A DNA stretch of 64,000 nucleotides from Chiayiivirga flava (GTDB taxonomy: Bacteria > Pseudomonadota > Gammaproteobacteria > Xanthomonadales > Xanthomonadaceae). Made by a program: the position numbers and the translations under genes. Shown one piece after another: positions 21,187 through 28,373 of this stretch. The DNA is taken from NCBI RefSeq assembly GCF_014202825.1, contig NZ_JACHHP010000004.1, positions 462,880 to 526,879 of the forward strand. Reading direction: 5' to 3'. Under the pieces are notes generated by a model. That model had not been told where the DNA came from, did no database searches, and worked only from the letters and a program-made list of their open reading frames with translations. Position 1 is the first letter of the stretch. Every line of letters begins with the position of its first letter.

Positions 21187-22368
21187 TCAGGGCACGAGTC
21201 TGATGCGCTGGCCCAGCCGCAGCACCGAGCGCGAGCCCAGCCCGTTCCACTGCAACAGGTCGGCCAGGCGCACGCGGTAATGGCGCGCGATGGCGCCGAG
21301 TGTGTCGCCGCTGCGCACGATGTGCTGGTCCGTGCCGCTGTCGGCGAGCGGGGCCGGCGTCGCGGCCGCGGGCAGCACGAATGCGTCGAAGCGCGCCGCA
21401 TCGCCCGCGGGCACCAGCAGCTCGCGCCCGGCCTGTGCGCTGACGACGCCGCGCCGGAACGCGGGGTTCAGGCGCGCCAGCGCGACCGGGTCGAGATCGG
21501 CCGCGCGTGCGATCGCCGTCAGCGTGGACGCGCCCGGCGGCAGCGTGACGGTGGCGAGCGGGACGATCGGTGCGTCGCGCGGCAGTTCGATGCCGAAGCG
21601 TTCGGGATGCGCGATCAGGCACGCCAGGGCCTGCACCTTCGCGACGTGTTCGTAGGTGATCGGCGAGAGTCCGGGAGGTTGCCGTTCGGCCGCCGAGACG
21701 CGCGCGTCCGGGTGCTTGTCGACGATCTTCCTCACGCGGTAAGCCCCGGCGTTGAAGCCCATGTTGGCAAGTTTCCAGTCGCCGAACGCGTTGTGCAGTT
21801 GCCCGAGATGACGGAACGCGGCGTCGGTCGCCGCGAACGGGGCCATGCGCGCGTCGTAGTCGCCGCGCACCGCAAGACCCAGGCCGCGGGCGGTGGGTGC
21901 GCCGAACTGCCACAGCCCGACATGACCGCTGCCGCTGCCGGCGTCGGGCCGGTACCAGCTTTCCACGATGGGCAGCAGCACGAATTCGCCCGGCAGGCGA
22001 TAACGCTCGGCTTCTTCGAGCGCCATTGCCATGAGCGGCAGCACGGCCTGGATCTGCGCGGCAAAGCGCGTCGGCGAACGCGCGTAGATGCCCTGCCAGC
22101 GCTCGACGAGACGGTCGCGGACGCACGGCGCATCGGCGAAGCGTGCGGTGAGCCGGTCGAAGAGCATCGCGCCGCGCGTCGGCGGCGCAGGTTCGGGCTG
22201 CAACCAGGTCGGCGCCGGCACCGGCGCCGGCGGCGCCGGTGCGGCCGCTGCCTGCGCGGGCGCGGGCGACGCGACGTCCGGCGCGGGCGCGCGCGGCGGC
22301 GGCAGCGTCCGGCACGCGGCCAGCGCGAGGCCGCACGCGAGCACAGCGAAGACGCGCAAACGGGTCAT
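21187..22368 (-). CDS. mltD: Membrane-bound lytic murein transglycosylase D-like lipoprotein with one LysM
   Basis: A 393-residue protein. The lipobox L-A-A-C places the lipidated Cys at 19. A Pro/Ala-rich linker (about 22-62) is followed by an SLT domain with catalytic Glu136 in LLPIVESWYRP and the motif GLWQF. Two C-terminal regions follow: a degenerate LysM-like stretch (TVTLPPGASTLTAIARAADLDPV) and a clear LysM (QHIVRSGDTLGAIARHYRV) that binds peptidoglycan. It cleaves glycan strands in the periplasm from the outer membrane. Its start overlaps the gloB stop by four bases, the same gene pairing as mltD-gloB in E. coli. Confidence 0.92.
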   Translation of the reverse strand: MTRLRVFAVLACGLALAACRTLPPPRAPAPDVASPAPAQAAAAPAPPAPVPAPTWLQPEPAPPTRGAMLFDRLTARFADAPCVRDRLVERWQGIYARSPTRFAAQIQAVLPLMAMALEEAERYRLPGEFVLLPIVESWYRPDAGSGSGHVGLWQFGAPTARGLGLAVRGDYDARMAPFAATDAAFRHLGQLHNAFGDWKLANMGFNAGAYRVRKIVDKHPDARVSAAERQPPGLSPITYEHVAKVQALACLIAHPERFGIELPRDAPIVPLATVTLPPGASTLTAIARAADLDPVALARLNPAFRRGVVSAQAGRELLVPAGDAARFDAFVLPAAATPAPLADSGTDQHIVRSGDTLGAIARHYRVRLADLLQWNGLGSRSVLRLGQRIRLVP

Positions 22369-23135
22369 GCGCGGAATCCGTCCTTCCAGCGGCGCAGCGC
22401 GGTGAAGGTCGCCAGACGGTCGCTGGGCCGCGCGCCCTCGTGCGCGGCCACGGCCTCGATCACCGCGTCGACTTCGCAGCGCAGGAACGGGTTGGTCGCG
22501 CGTTCCCGGGCCATCGTCACCGGCAGCGACGGCTGGCCGGCGTCGCGCAGCGCGCGCACCTCGGCCAGGCGCGCTTCGAGCGCGGGATTGTGCGGCTCGA
22601 CCGCCTGTGCGAAGCGGCCGTTCGCGAGCGTGTATTCGTGTCCGCAGCAGACCTGCGTCGCGTCCGGCAGCGCCGCCAGGCGATCGAGCGACGCCAGCAT
22701 CTGCGCCGGTGTGCCTTCGAACAGGCGTCCGCAGCCGAGGCTGAAGAGTGTATCGCCGCAGAACACCCGGCCCGCGCCGTGGAAGGCGACATGGCTGGTG
22801 GTGTGGCCCGGCACGGCGAGCACGGTGAAGGCGAGGGCAAGCGCCTCGATGCGTATCGTGTCGCCGTCGCCGACGCGCTCGGTGGCGCTCTCGATGCGCG
22901 GATCGTCGGGCGCGAAACACGGCATGGCGAAACGTTCGCGCAGCTGCGCCGCGCCGCCGATGTGATCGTTGTGGTGATGCGTCAGCAGCAGCGCGACCGG
23001 GCGCAGCCCGGCGTCCGCGGCCGCCAGCACGGGCGCGGCGTCGCCCGGGTCGACGACGACCGCGCGGCCGGCAGCGTCGTGCAGGCACCAGATGTAGTTG
23101 TCGTCGAAGGCGGGCAGGGCGCGCAGCGTCAGCAT
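22365..23135 (-). CDS. gloB: Hydroxyacylglutathione hydrolase (glyoxalase II)
   Basis: A 256-residue metallo-beta-lactamase-fold enzyme. The metal motif T-H-H-H-N-D-H is at residues 52-58, and further ligands lie at the PGHTTSH and FCGDTLF segments. It hydrolyses S-lactoylglutathione in methylglyoxal detoxification in the cytoplasm. It is divergent from the yafS-like gene, with 137 bases between starts. gloB-yafS-rnhA-dnaQ is a conserved gammaproteobacterial neighbourhood. Confidence 0.95.
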   Translation of the reverse strand: MLTLRALPAFDDNYIWCLHDAAGRAVVVDPGDAAPVLAAADAGLRPVALLLTHHHNDHIGGAAQLRERFAMPCFAPDDPRIESATERVGDGDTIRIEALALAFTVLAVPGHTTSHVAFHGAGRVFCGDTLFSLGCGRLFEGTPAQMLASLDRLAALPDATQVCCGHEYTLANGRFAQAVEPHNPALEARLAEVRALRDAGQPSLPVTMARERATNPFLRCEVDAVIEAVAAHEGARPSDRLATFTALRRWKDGFRA

Positions 23136-23272
23136 GGGCAGGGGTCGTGCAGTGCCGTGGATGCGTTGGATGGATGCGCGTGCTGCGCGGCGGGTTGCGC
23201 GGCGGCGACGGCACGCGGGCGCGGGCGTGCCCGCCTGTTAAACTCGCCGCCCCGAAGAGCGGAGCGCGCACC

Positions 23273-23962
23273 ATGCCGGTCGCAGTTGCTGCCCGTCAAC
23301 TCGACGCCCGCGCCGACGCATGGTACGGGACGGCGACGGCAGCGGCGCTGGTGCGCGAGGAACAGCGCCAGATCGCGCCGTTGCTCACGCGCTGTCGCGG
23401 GGTGCGCGGGCTGTTCCTGCGCCCGCATGCCGCGCTGCCGGCGGCGTTGTCGGGGCATCTGCTGCAGCAGATCGTCGCGCTGGCGCGCGTGCGCGGCGGC
23501 TGGGACGGCGAGGCGCGCATGCCGGGTGACGCCCTGGCATTGCAGCGCGATGCGGTGGACCTGATCGTGGCGCTGCACACGCTCGCCGATGCCCCGAGGC
23601 GCGCCGATCTTCTGCTCGAATACGAACGCGTGCTGTCGTCCGAAGGAATCCTGCTGGTGGTCGAACTCAATCCCTGGTCGCCGTTCCGCTGGCGCTGGCT
23701 GCGCCGCGGCCCGCGCGCGTTCGGCAGCGGCGCGTGCGTGCATGCGCTGCGCGAAGCCGGTTTCGACGTGGTGTCGCGTTACGCGGTCGGCCCGCTGCTG
23801 CCCTGGCTGCGACCCGACCGCGCCGCGCCGCTCGGGCGCTACTTCCCCAACACCGTGCTGCGCGCAGGCTACGTGCTGCTCGCGCGCAAGCGCATCGCGT
23901 CGCCGGTGGCGGCGCGGCCACGCGCACGCGTGAGCCTGCAGCCCGGGATGCTGTCCGGATGA
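23273..23962 (+). CDS. YafS-like SAM-dependent methyltransferase domain protein
   Basis: A 229-residue protein between gloB and rnhA, where E. coli carries yafS. The C-terminal half of a class I methyltransferase is visible ([47 protein letters not shown]). The usual SAM-binding glycine motif (E/D-x-G-x-G-x-G) is not visible in the N-terminal half, where [18 protein letters not shown] stands instead. SAM binding may therefore be weak or lost; the group is poorly characterised. Its stop overlaps the rnhA start (ATGA). Confidence 0.75.
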   Translation: MPVAVAARQLDARADAWYGTATAAALVREEQRQIAPLLTRCRGVRGLFLRPHAALPAALSGHLLQQIVALARVRGGWDGEARMPGDALALQRDAVDLIVALHTLADAPRRADLLLEYERVLSSEGILLVVELNPWSPFRWRWLRRGPRAFGSGACVHALREAGFDVVSRYAVGPLLPWLRPDRAAPLGRYFPNTVLRAGYVLLARKRIASPVAARPRARVSLQPGMLSG

Positions 23963-24417
23963 CGGCGGTGGCGGCGGACGAGGCGGTGCTGATCCACACC
24001 GATGGCGCGTGCCTGGGCAACCCCGGCCCCGGGGGCTGGGCCGCGCTGCTGCGCTTCCGCGATCGCGAGCGCGAACTGGCCGGCGGCGAAGCCGACACCA
24101 CCAACAACCGCATGGAGCTGATGGGCGCGATCATGGCGCTGGAAGCGCTCAGCCGGCCGTGCCGCGTGGTGCTGCACACCGATTCGCAGTACGTGCGCAA
24201 CGGCATCATGACCTGGCTGCCGAACTGGATCCGGCGCGGCTGGAAAACCGCCGGTGGCGCGCCGGTCAAGAACCGCGACCTGTGGGAGCGCCTGGATCTT
24301 GCCGCACGCCGCCACGCCATCGACTGGCGATGGGTCCGCGGCCACAGCGGCGATCCCGGCAACGAGCGCGTTGACCTGCTCGCGCGCGCGCAGGCCGAAC
24401 TGCTGCGCATCGCCTGA
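23959..24417 (+). CDS. rnhA: Ribonuclease HI
   Basis: A 152-residue enzyme of standard size (E. coli 155). The active-site carboxylates are Asp15 ([15 protein letters not shown]), Glu53 (NNRMEL), Asp75 (HTDSQYV) and Asp139, with the catalytic His129 in VRGHSG. It degrades the RNA strand of RNA-DNA hybrids. It is coupled to the upstream gene by an ATGA overlap and followed 39 bases later by dnaQ on the same strand (E. coli has rnhA and dnaQ divergent). Confidence 0.97.
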   Translation: MTAVAADEAVLIHTDGACLGNPGPGGWAALLRFRDRERELAGGEADTTNNRMELMGAIMALEALSRPCRVVLHTDSQYVRNGIMTWLPNWIRRGWKTAGGAPVKNRDLWERLDLAARRHAIDWRWVRGHSGDPGNERVDLLARAQAELLRIA

Positions 24418-24456
24418 TCGGCGAGACGTTCGACACCATCTTCACGGAGACCCCGC

Positions 24457-25185
24457 TTGCGCCAGATCGTGCTCGATACCGAAACCACCGGACTGTCGTG
24501 GGAAAAGGGCAACCGCGTGGTCGAAATCGGCTGCGTGGAACTGGTCGAACGCCGACCGACCGGTCGCACCTTCCAACGCTACCTCAAGCCCGACTGCGCG
24601 TTCGAACCCGGGGCGCAGGAAGTCACCGGCCTGTCGCTCGAGTTTCTTGCCGACAAGCCGATCATGCAGGACGTCGTCGACGAGTTCCTCGATTTCATCC
24701 GCGGCGCCGAACTCATCATCCACAACGCGGCCTTCGACGTCGGCTTTCTCGACGCCGAGCTTTCGCGCTGCGGAGCGCACTACGGGCGGCTGAGCGAGCA
24801 TGCGGTAGTGTTCGACACGCTGTCGCTCGCGCGCGAACGGTTCCCGGGTCAGCGCAACAGCCTGGATGCGCTGTGCAAGCGCTTCGATGTCGACAATTCG
24901 CACCGCGATTTCCACGGCGCGCTGCTCGATGCACAGCTGCTCGCCGACGTGTATCTCGCGCTCACCTCGGGCCAGGGCGACCTGGGTTTCTCGCTGCCGC
25001 AGGACGACCGCCGCGGCGCGGTGGCGCGCACGCCGGCGGACGTTGCACTGGTGGTGGCGCGCGTGCGCTGCGCGAGCGCGGAGGACGAGGCCCTGCACCG
25101 CGCGCGGCTCGAACGCATCGCGAAGGTTGCCGGGCACAGCCTGTGGCCGCTCGCGGCGGCCGACGCCCCCGCGTTGCCGGCGTGA
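24457..25185 (+). CDS. dnaQ: DNA polymerase III epsilon subunit, proofreading exonuclease
   Basis: A 242-residue 3'-5' exonuclease. Motif I is D7-T-E9-T-T-G-L. Motif II is HNAAFDVGFLDAE, and motif III is HRDFHGALLDAQLLADVYL with the His and Asp of the DEDDh class. The C-terminal 60 residues bind the alpha subunit. The start codon is TTG at 24457, supported by GGAG at 24446-24449 and by the match to E. coli (RQIVLDTETTG). A rare start may hold expression low, which suits a minor subunit. Confidence 0.95.
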   Translation: MRQIVLDTETTGLSWEKGNRVVEIGCVELVERRPTGRTFQRYLKPDCAFEPGAQEVTGLSLEFLADKPIMQDVVDEFLDFIRGAELIIHNAAFDVGFLDAELSRCGAHYGRLSEHAVVFDTLSLARERFPGQRNSLDALCKRFDVDNSHRDFHGALLDAQLLADVYLALTSGQGDLGFSLPQDDRRGAVARTPADVALVVARVRCASAEDEALHRARLERIAKVAGHSLWPLAAADAPALPA

Positions 25186-25279
25186 GGCGCAGCACGGCGG
25201 CGCGTCGCCGCGATGCGGCAAGCGCGGTCGCATTCGGTGTCGGCCACGCTGCCCGGGCGCGCCCGAATGGGGATAATCT

Positions 25280-26788
25280 GTGGCTCTCGCGCCCGCAGCG
25301 GCGTCATCGCATCGGCCCGTGAACGACACCACCGTCCTGCTGCGCTCCGTCGATGTCCGCATTCCCGGCTACCGCATCCTGCGGCCGATCGGCGAAGGCG
25401 GCATGGCGTCGGTGTTTCTCGCCGTGCAGGAATCGCTCGACCGCGAAGTGGCGCTGAAGGTGATGGCGCCCGCGCTCGCCGCCAACGCCGAGTTCACCGA
25501 GCGCTTCCTCAAGGAAGGCCGCATCACGGCCAAGCTCAACCACGCCAACCTCGTGACCGTGTTCGACATCGGCTCGTACGGCAGCGTGTATTACCTCGCC
25601 GCCGAATACATCCCGGGCGGCACGCTGCGCGAGAAGATCCAGGCCGGCATGCGCGTGGGCGAGGCCCTGGACGTGGCGTGCGACATCGCGCGCGGCCTCG
25701 ATTTCGCGCACGCCAAGGGCTTCGTCCACCGCGACGTGAAACCCGGCAACATCCTGTTCAAGGCCGACGGCGTGGCCGTGCTCGCCGATTTCGGCATCGC
25801 CAAGGCGATGGACGCGCAGTCCGGCGCCACCATGGCCGGAGCCTCGATCGGCACGCCGGACTACATGAGCCCGGAACAGGCGCGCGCCGAAGCCGTCGAC
25901 GGGCGTTCGGATCTGTACAGCCTCGGCGCGGTGCTGTTCGAAATGCTCGAAGGCCACCCGCCCTACGAAGCGGGCGACCCGTTCACCGTGGCGCTGATGC
26001 ACGTCACGCAGCCGGTGCCGACGCTGTCGGCGGAGCATGCGTGGCTGCAGCCGCTGATCGACGCGCTGATGGCGAAGCTGCCCGAGCAACGCGTCGGCAG
26101 CGGCGAGGAATTCATGCAGGCGGTCGAGACCCTGCTCGCGGCCTCGCCGCAGGCCGCATCGATCGCCCGGGCGCGCGTGGTGCGGCGACGCAATGCCGGC
26201 GGCAATCGCCATTCGATGACGCAGTCGCGCAGCGCCCGCACCGGCGCCACCGTGCGCGGCGTGCCGGCGCAGGCGCGCGCGCCGCGCTGGATGCTGCCGG
26301 TGTTCGCGCTTGCGGGCGGCGTGCTGGTGGGCGTGGCGGCGTGGTGGTGGTTTGCGGCGAAACCGCCGGTTGGCATCTCGCCGCCTCCGGCCGAGCCCGT
26401 GGCGCAGTCCGCGCCCGCGCCGCAGGTGACGCAACCGCAGCCGATCGACGCGAGCTCCAGCGAGATTCCGGCGTTGCTGCTGCAGGCCGACACGTACAGG
26501 GACTACGGCACCAAACAGGAACTCAGCCGTCGTCTCACGTTTCCGCCGGGCGAGAACGCGGTTGACCTGTATCGCCGCGTGCTGGCGCTGGACCCGGCCA
26601 ACACCCGCGCCCGGCAGGGCCTCGCGGACGTGGCGAAGTTCTATCTCGACTCGGCCCGCGGATTCTGCGACCGCGAACTGTGGCCGGTGTGCGGCAATCT
26701 CGCCACCGACGGCCTCAAGGCCGAACCGGACAACGTCCAGCTGAAGGCGCTGGTGGAACGGGCGCAGGCGGCCGCGCGCGGCGGTTGA
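25280..26788 (+). CDS. Hanks-type serine/threonine protein kinase, membrane-anchored
   Basis: A 502-residue kinase. The Gly-rich loop is GEGGMASVFLA, the ATP lysine Lys60 (VALKVMAP), the catalytic loop H150-R-D152-V-K-P-G-N and the metal Asp170 in DFGIAKA. The activation loop (GASIGTPDYMSPEQ) is intact, so it should be active. A transmembrane helix (about 335-357) follows, then a Pro-rich linker and a periplasmic tail of about 120 residues with a helical-repeat look (VDLYRRVLALDPANTRARQGLADV). The GTG at 25280 and the GTG at 25319 are both possible starts. A matching PP2C phosphatase lies at 27403, across the toxin-antitoxin pair. Confidence 0.9.
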   Translation: MALAPAAASSHRPVNDTTVLLRSVDVRIPGYRILRPIGEGGMASVFLAVQESLDREVALKVMAPALAANAEFTERFLKEGRITAKLNHANLVTVFDIGSYGSVYYLAAEYIPGGTLREKIQAGMRVGEALDVACDIARGLDFAHAKGFVHRDVKPGNILFKADGVAVLADFGIAKAMDAQSGATMAGASIGTPDYMSPEQARAEAVDGRSDLYSLGAVLFEMLEGHPPYEAGDPFTVALMHVTQPVPTLSAEHAWLQPLIDALMAKLPEQRVGSGEEFMQAVETLLAASPQAASIARARVVRRRNAGGNRHSMTQSRSARTGATVRGVPAQARAPRWMLPVFALAGGVLVGVAAWWWFAAKPPVGISPPPAEPVAQSAPAPQVTQPQPIDASSSEIPALLLQADTYRDYGTKQELSRRLTFPPGENAVDLYRRVLALDPANTRARQGLADVAKFYLDSARGFCDRELWPVCGNLATDGLKAEPDNVQLKALVERAQAAARGG

Positions 26789-26820
26789 CGGTCGGATCCG
26801 GGCTCACTCCAATCTTGCAA

Positions 26821-26844
26821 AAACGTACGTTTTGACGTACGTTA
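26821..26844. promoter_or_regulatory. Candidate operator of the yefM-yoeB operon
   Basis: AAAACGTACGTTTT at 26821-26834 is a perfect 14-bp palindrome. The core decamer (A/G)ACGTACGTT recurs 12 bases later at 26835-26844. A putative promoter, TTGCAA (26815-26820) and TACGTT (26839-26844) with an 18-base spacer, overlaps both, so bound repressor would block it. Antitoxins of this type usually autorepress at paired palindromes. The ribosome site GAAGGAG (26856-26862) follows. Confidence 0.6.
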
Positions 26845-26866
26845 TTCATCGATTGAAGGAGCTGTC

Positions 26867-27109
26867 ATGACCACGCTGACCGCCAGCGAAGCACGTGCCA
26901 ATCTTTATCGACTGCTGGATGAGGCGGCCGCATCGCACCGGCCCATCGTCATTTCAGGCAAGCGAAGCAACGCCGTACTGATTGCCGAAGAAGACTGGAA
27001 CGCGATCCAGGAGACCCTGCACCTGCTTTCGGTGCCGGGGCTTGCCGAATCGGTGCGGGAAGGCCTCGCCGAACCTATCGACAGCTGCTCCGAGGCACCA
27101 GGCTGGTGA
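26867..27109 (+). CDS. yefM: Antitoxin, YefM/Phd family
   Basis: An 80-residue protein with the Phd/YefM N-terminal DNA-binding fold: TLTASEARANLYRLLDEAAASHRPIVISGKRSNAVLIAEEDWNAI. The acidic C-terminal tail (VREGLAEPIDSCSEAPGW) should wrap the toxin. A strong ribosome site (AAGGAG) precedes the ATG. Its stop overlaps the toxin GTG start by four bases, the arrangement expected for antitoxin-first modules. It neutralises YoeB and represses the operon. Confidence 0.9.
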   Translation: MTTLTASEARANLYRLLDEAAASHRPIVISGKRSNAVLIAEEDWNAIQETLHLLSVPGLAESVREGLAEPIDSCSEAPGW

Positions 27110-27369
27110 GGTGGCGTGTCGTGTTCGCCCGGCACGCGCAGAAGGACGCACCCAGACTTGCAGCCGCCGGACTCCGGGACAAGGTGCAGCGCCTGCTGGA
27201 ACTGATGGCCGAGAACCCGTACACGACGCCGCCTGCGTACGAGAAGCTCGTGGGAGATCTCGCCGGCACCTATTCGCGCCGGATCAACATCCAGCATCGC
27301 CTCGTGTACCAGATCATCGAAGACGAAAAGACGGTGAAGGTGTTGTGCATGTGGACGCACTACGAGTGA
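27106..27369 (+). CDS. yoeB: Toxin YoeB, ribosome-dependent mRNA endonuclease
   Basis: An 87-residue member of the RelE/YoeB superfamily. WRVVFARHAQKDAPRL, NPYTTPPAYEKLVGDLAGTYSRRINIQHRLVYQI and the C-terminal CMWTHYE fit YoeB: the Glu of YEKL, the Arg of RINIQHRL, and the terminal His-Tyr are positions of the catalytic site (Glu46, Arg65, His83, Tyr84 in E. coli). The start is GTG, overlapping the antitoxin stop. All key residues seem intact, so the toxin is probably functional. Confidence 0.92.
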   Translation: MRWRVVFARHAQKDAPRLAAAGLRDKVQRLLELMAENPYTTPPAYEKLVGDLAGTYSRRINIQHRLVYQIIEDEKTVKVLCMWTHYE

Positions 27370-27402
27370 CGTTGCGTCGGTGCGCAGAGCGCTCGCGCGC
27401 GA

Positions 27403-28104
27403 TCAGACCCGCCGCACCAGAATCACCGTCACGTTGTCCGAGCCGCCGCCTTCCAGTGCCGCCATCACCAGCTGCTCCACGCACTCCTGCGCGGAGAGGT
27501 CGGTCTTGGTCAGCACGTTGGCGATTTCGCGATCGTCCACTTCCTCGGTCAGACCGTCGCTGCACAGCAGCAGCTGCATGCCGGGCTTGAGCTCGCCGGT
27601 GATGGTTTCCACCTTCAGGCTCTGCGGATCGGTGACGCCCAGCGCCTGCGTGACCACGTTGCGGTGCGGGTGGTTGCGCGCCTGTTCGGCCGTGATCGCG
27701 CCCTGGTCGATCAGTTCCTGCACGTAGGAGTGATCCTGCGAAATCTGCCGCAGGCCGTCGTTCCACAGATAGATGCGGCTGTCGCCGACCCAGGCGATCT
27801 CGAAGCGGTCGTTGCCCACGCGCGCGGCCGCGATCGTGGTGCCCATCGGCAGCGCTTCGGCGCGGCGCCGCGACTGCTTGATGATTTCCTCGTCGGCGGC
27901 CTGGATCGACTGTGCCAGCGACTTGCCGGCGCGCACCTCGCGCACGATGGTGTCGCGCGCCAGCGCGCTCGCCACCTCGCCGAACTCGTGTCCGCCCATG
28001 CCGTCGGCCACCAGCCACAGGCCGAGCTGGCCGTCGCCGTAATACGTGTCCTCGTTGTGTTCGCGTCGCAGGCCGACGTGACTCAGATGTCCGAATTCGA
28101 TCAT
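27403..28104 (-). CDS. PP2C-family serine/threonine protein phosphatase
   Basis: A 233-residue phosphatase with the PPM metal-site motifs: R-R-E-H-N-E-D near the N-terminus, ADGMGGH, WVGDSRIYLW and GGSDNVTVILV at the C-terminus. Lengths and motifs match bacterial PrpC/Stp proteins, which reverse Hanks-kinase phosphorylation. No transmembrane helix is visible, so it is cytoplasmic. The ATG at 28104 gives the typical IEFGHLSHVGLRREHNED opening. It converges on yoeB. Together with the kinase at 25280 it forms a likely phosphorylation pair, separated by the toxin-antitoxin insertion. Confidence 0.92.
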   Translation of the reverse strand: MIEFGHLSHVGLRREHNEDTYYGDGQLGLWLVADGMGGHEFGEVASALARDTIVREVRAGKSLAQSIQAADEEIIKQSRRRAEALPMGTTIAAARVGNDRFEIAWVGDSRIYLWNDGLRQISQDHSYVQELIDQGAITAEQARNHPHRNVVTQALGVTDPQSLKVETITGELKPGMQLLLCSDGLTEEVDDREIANVLTKTDLSAQECVEQLVMAALEGGGSDNVTVILVRRV

Positions 28105-28373
28105 GCGGAAGCGATGTCCGAGGGTGCGAGGAGACGATGACGCGGTGGCGGGACGTCGAGCGCGCTGGCGCCTGCGCCCGGCCGGTCCGCACGACCTCCC
28201 CTCGGCAGGAGGGCCATGATGCCGCGCCGGCCGAAAGCTCTGCAAGCCCCGTTCGGTCGCCACCTCACGACGGCATTGCACTACATACGCAAAGGATGGC
28301 CGCAACGGGTCGGCGGCTGCGTTGTATAGTGGCGGCGCACGATCTGGCGTCCGGTTCCGGGGAGGAACGCGTC

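Noticed and set aside
26867..27369. Toxin-antitoxin pair as part of an integrated element
   Set aside because: No direct repeats, integrase or clear base-composition break were found around it, so a separate mobile element cannot be claimed.
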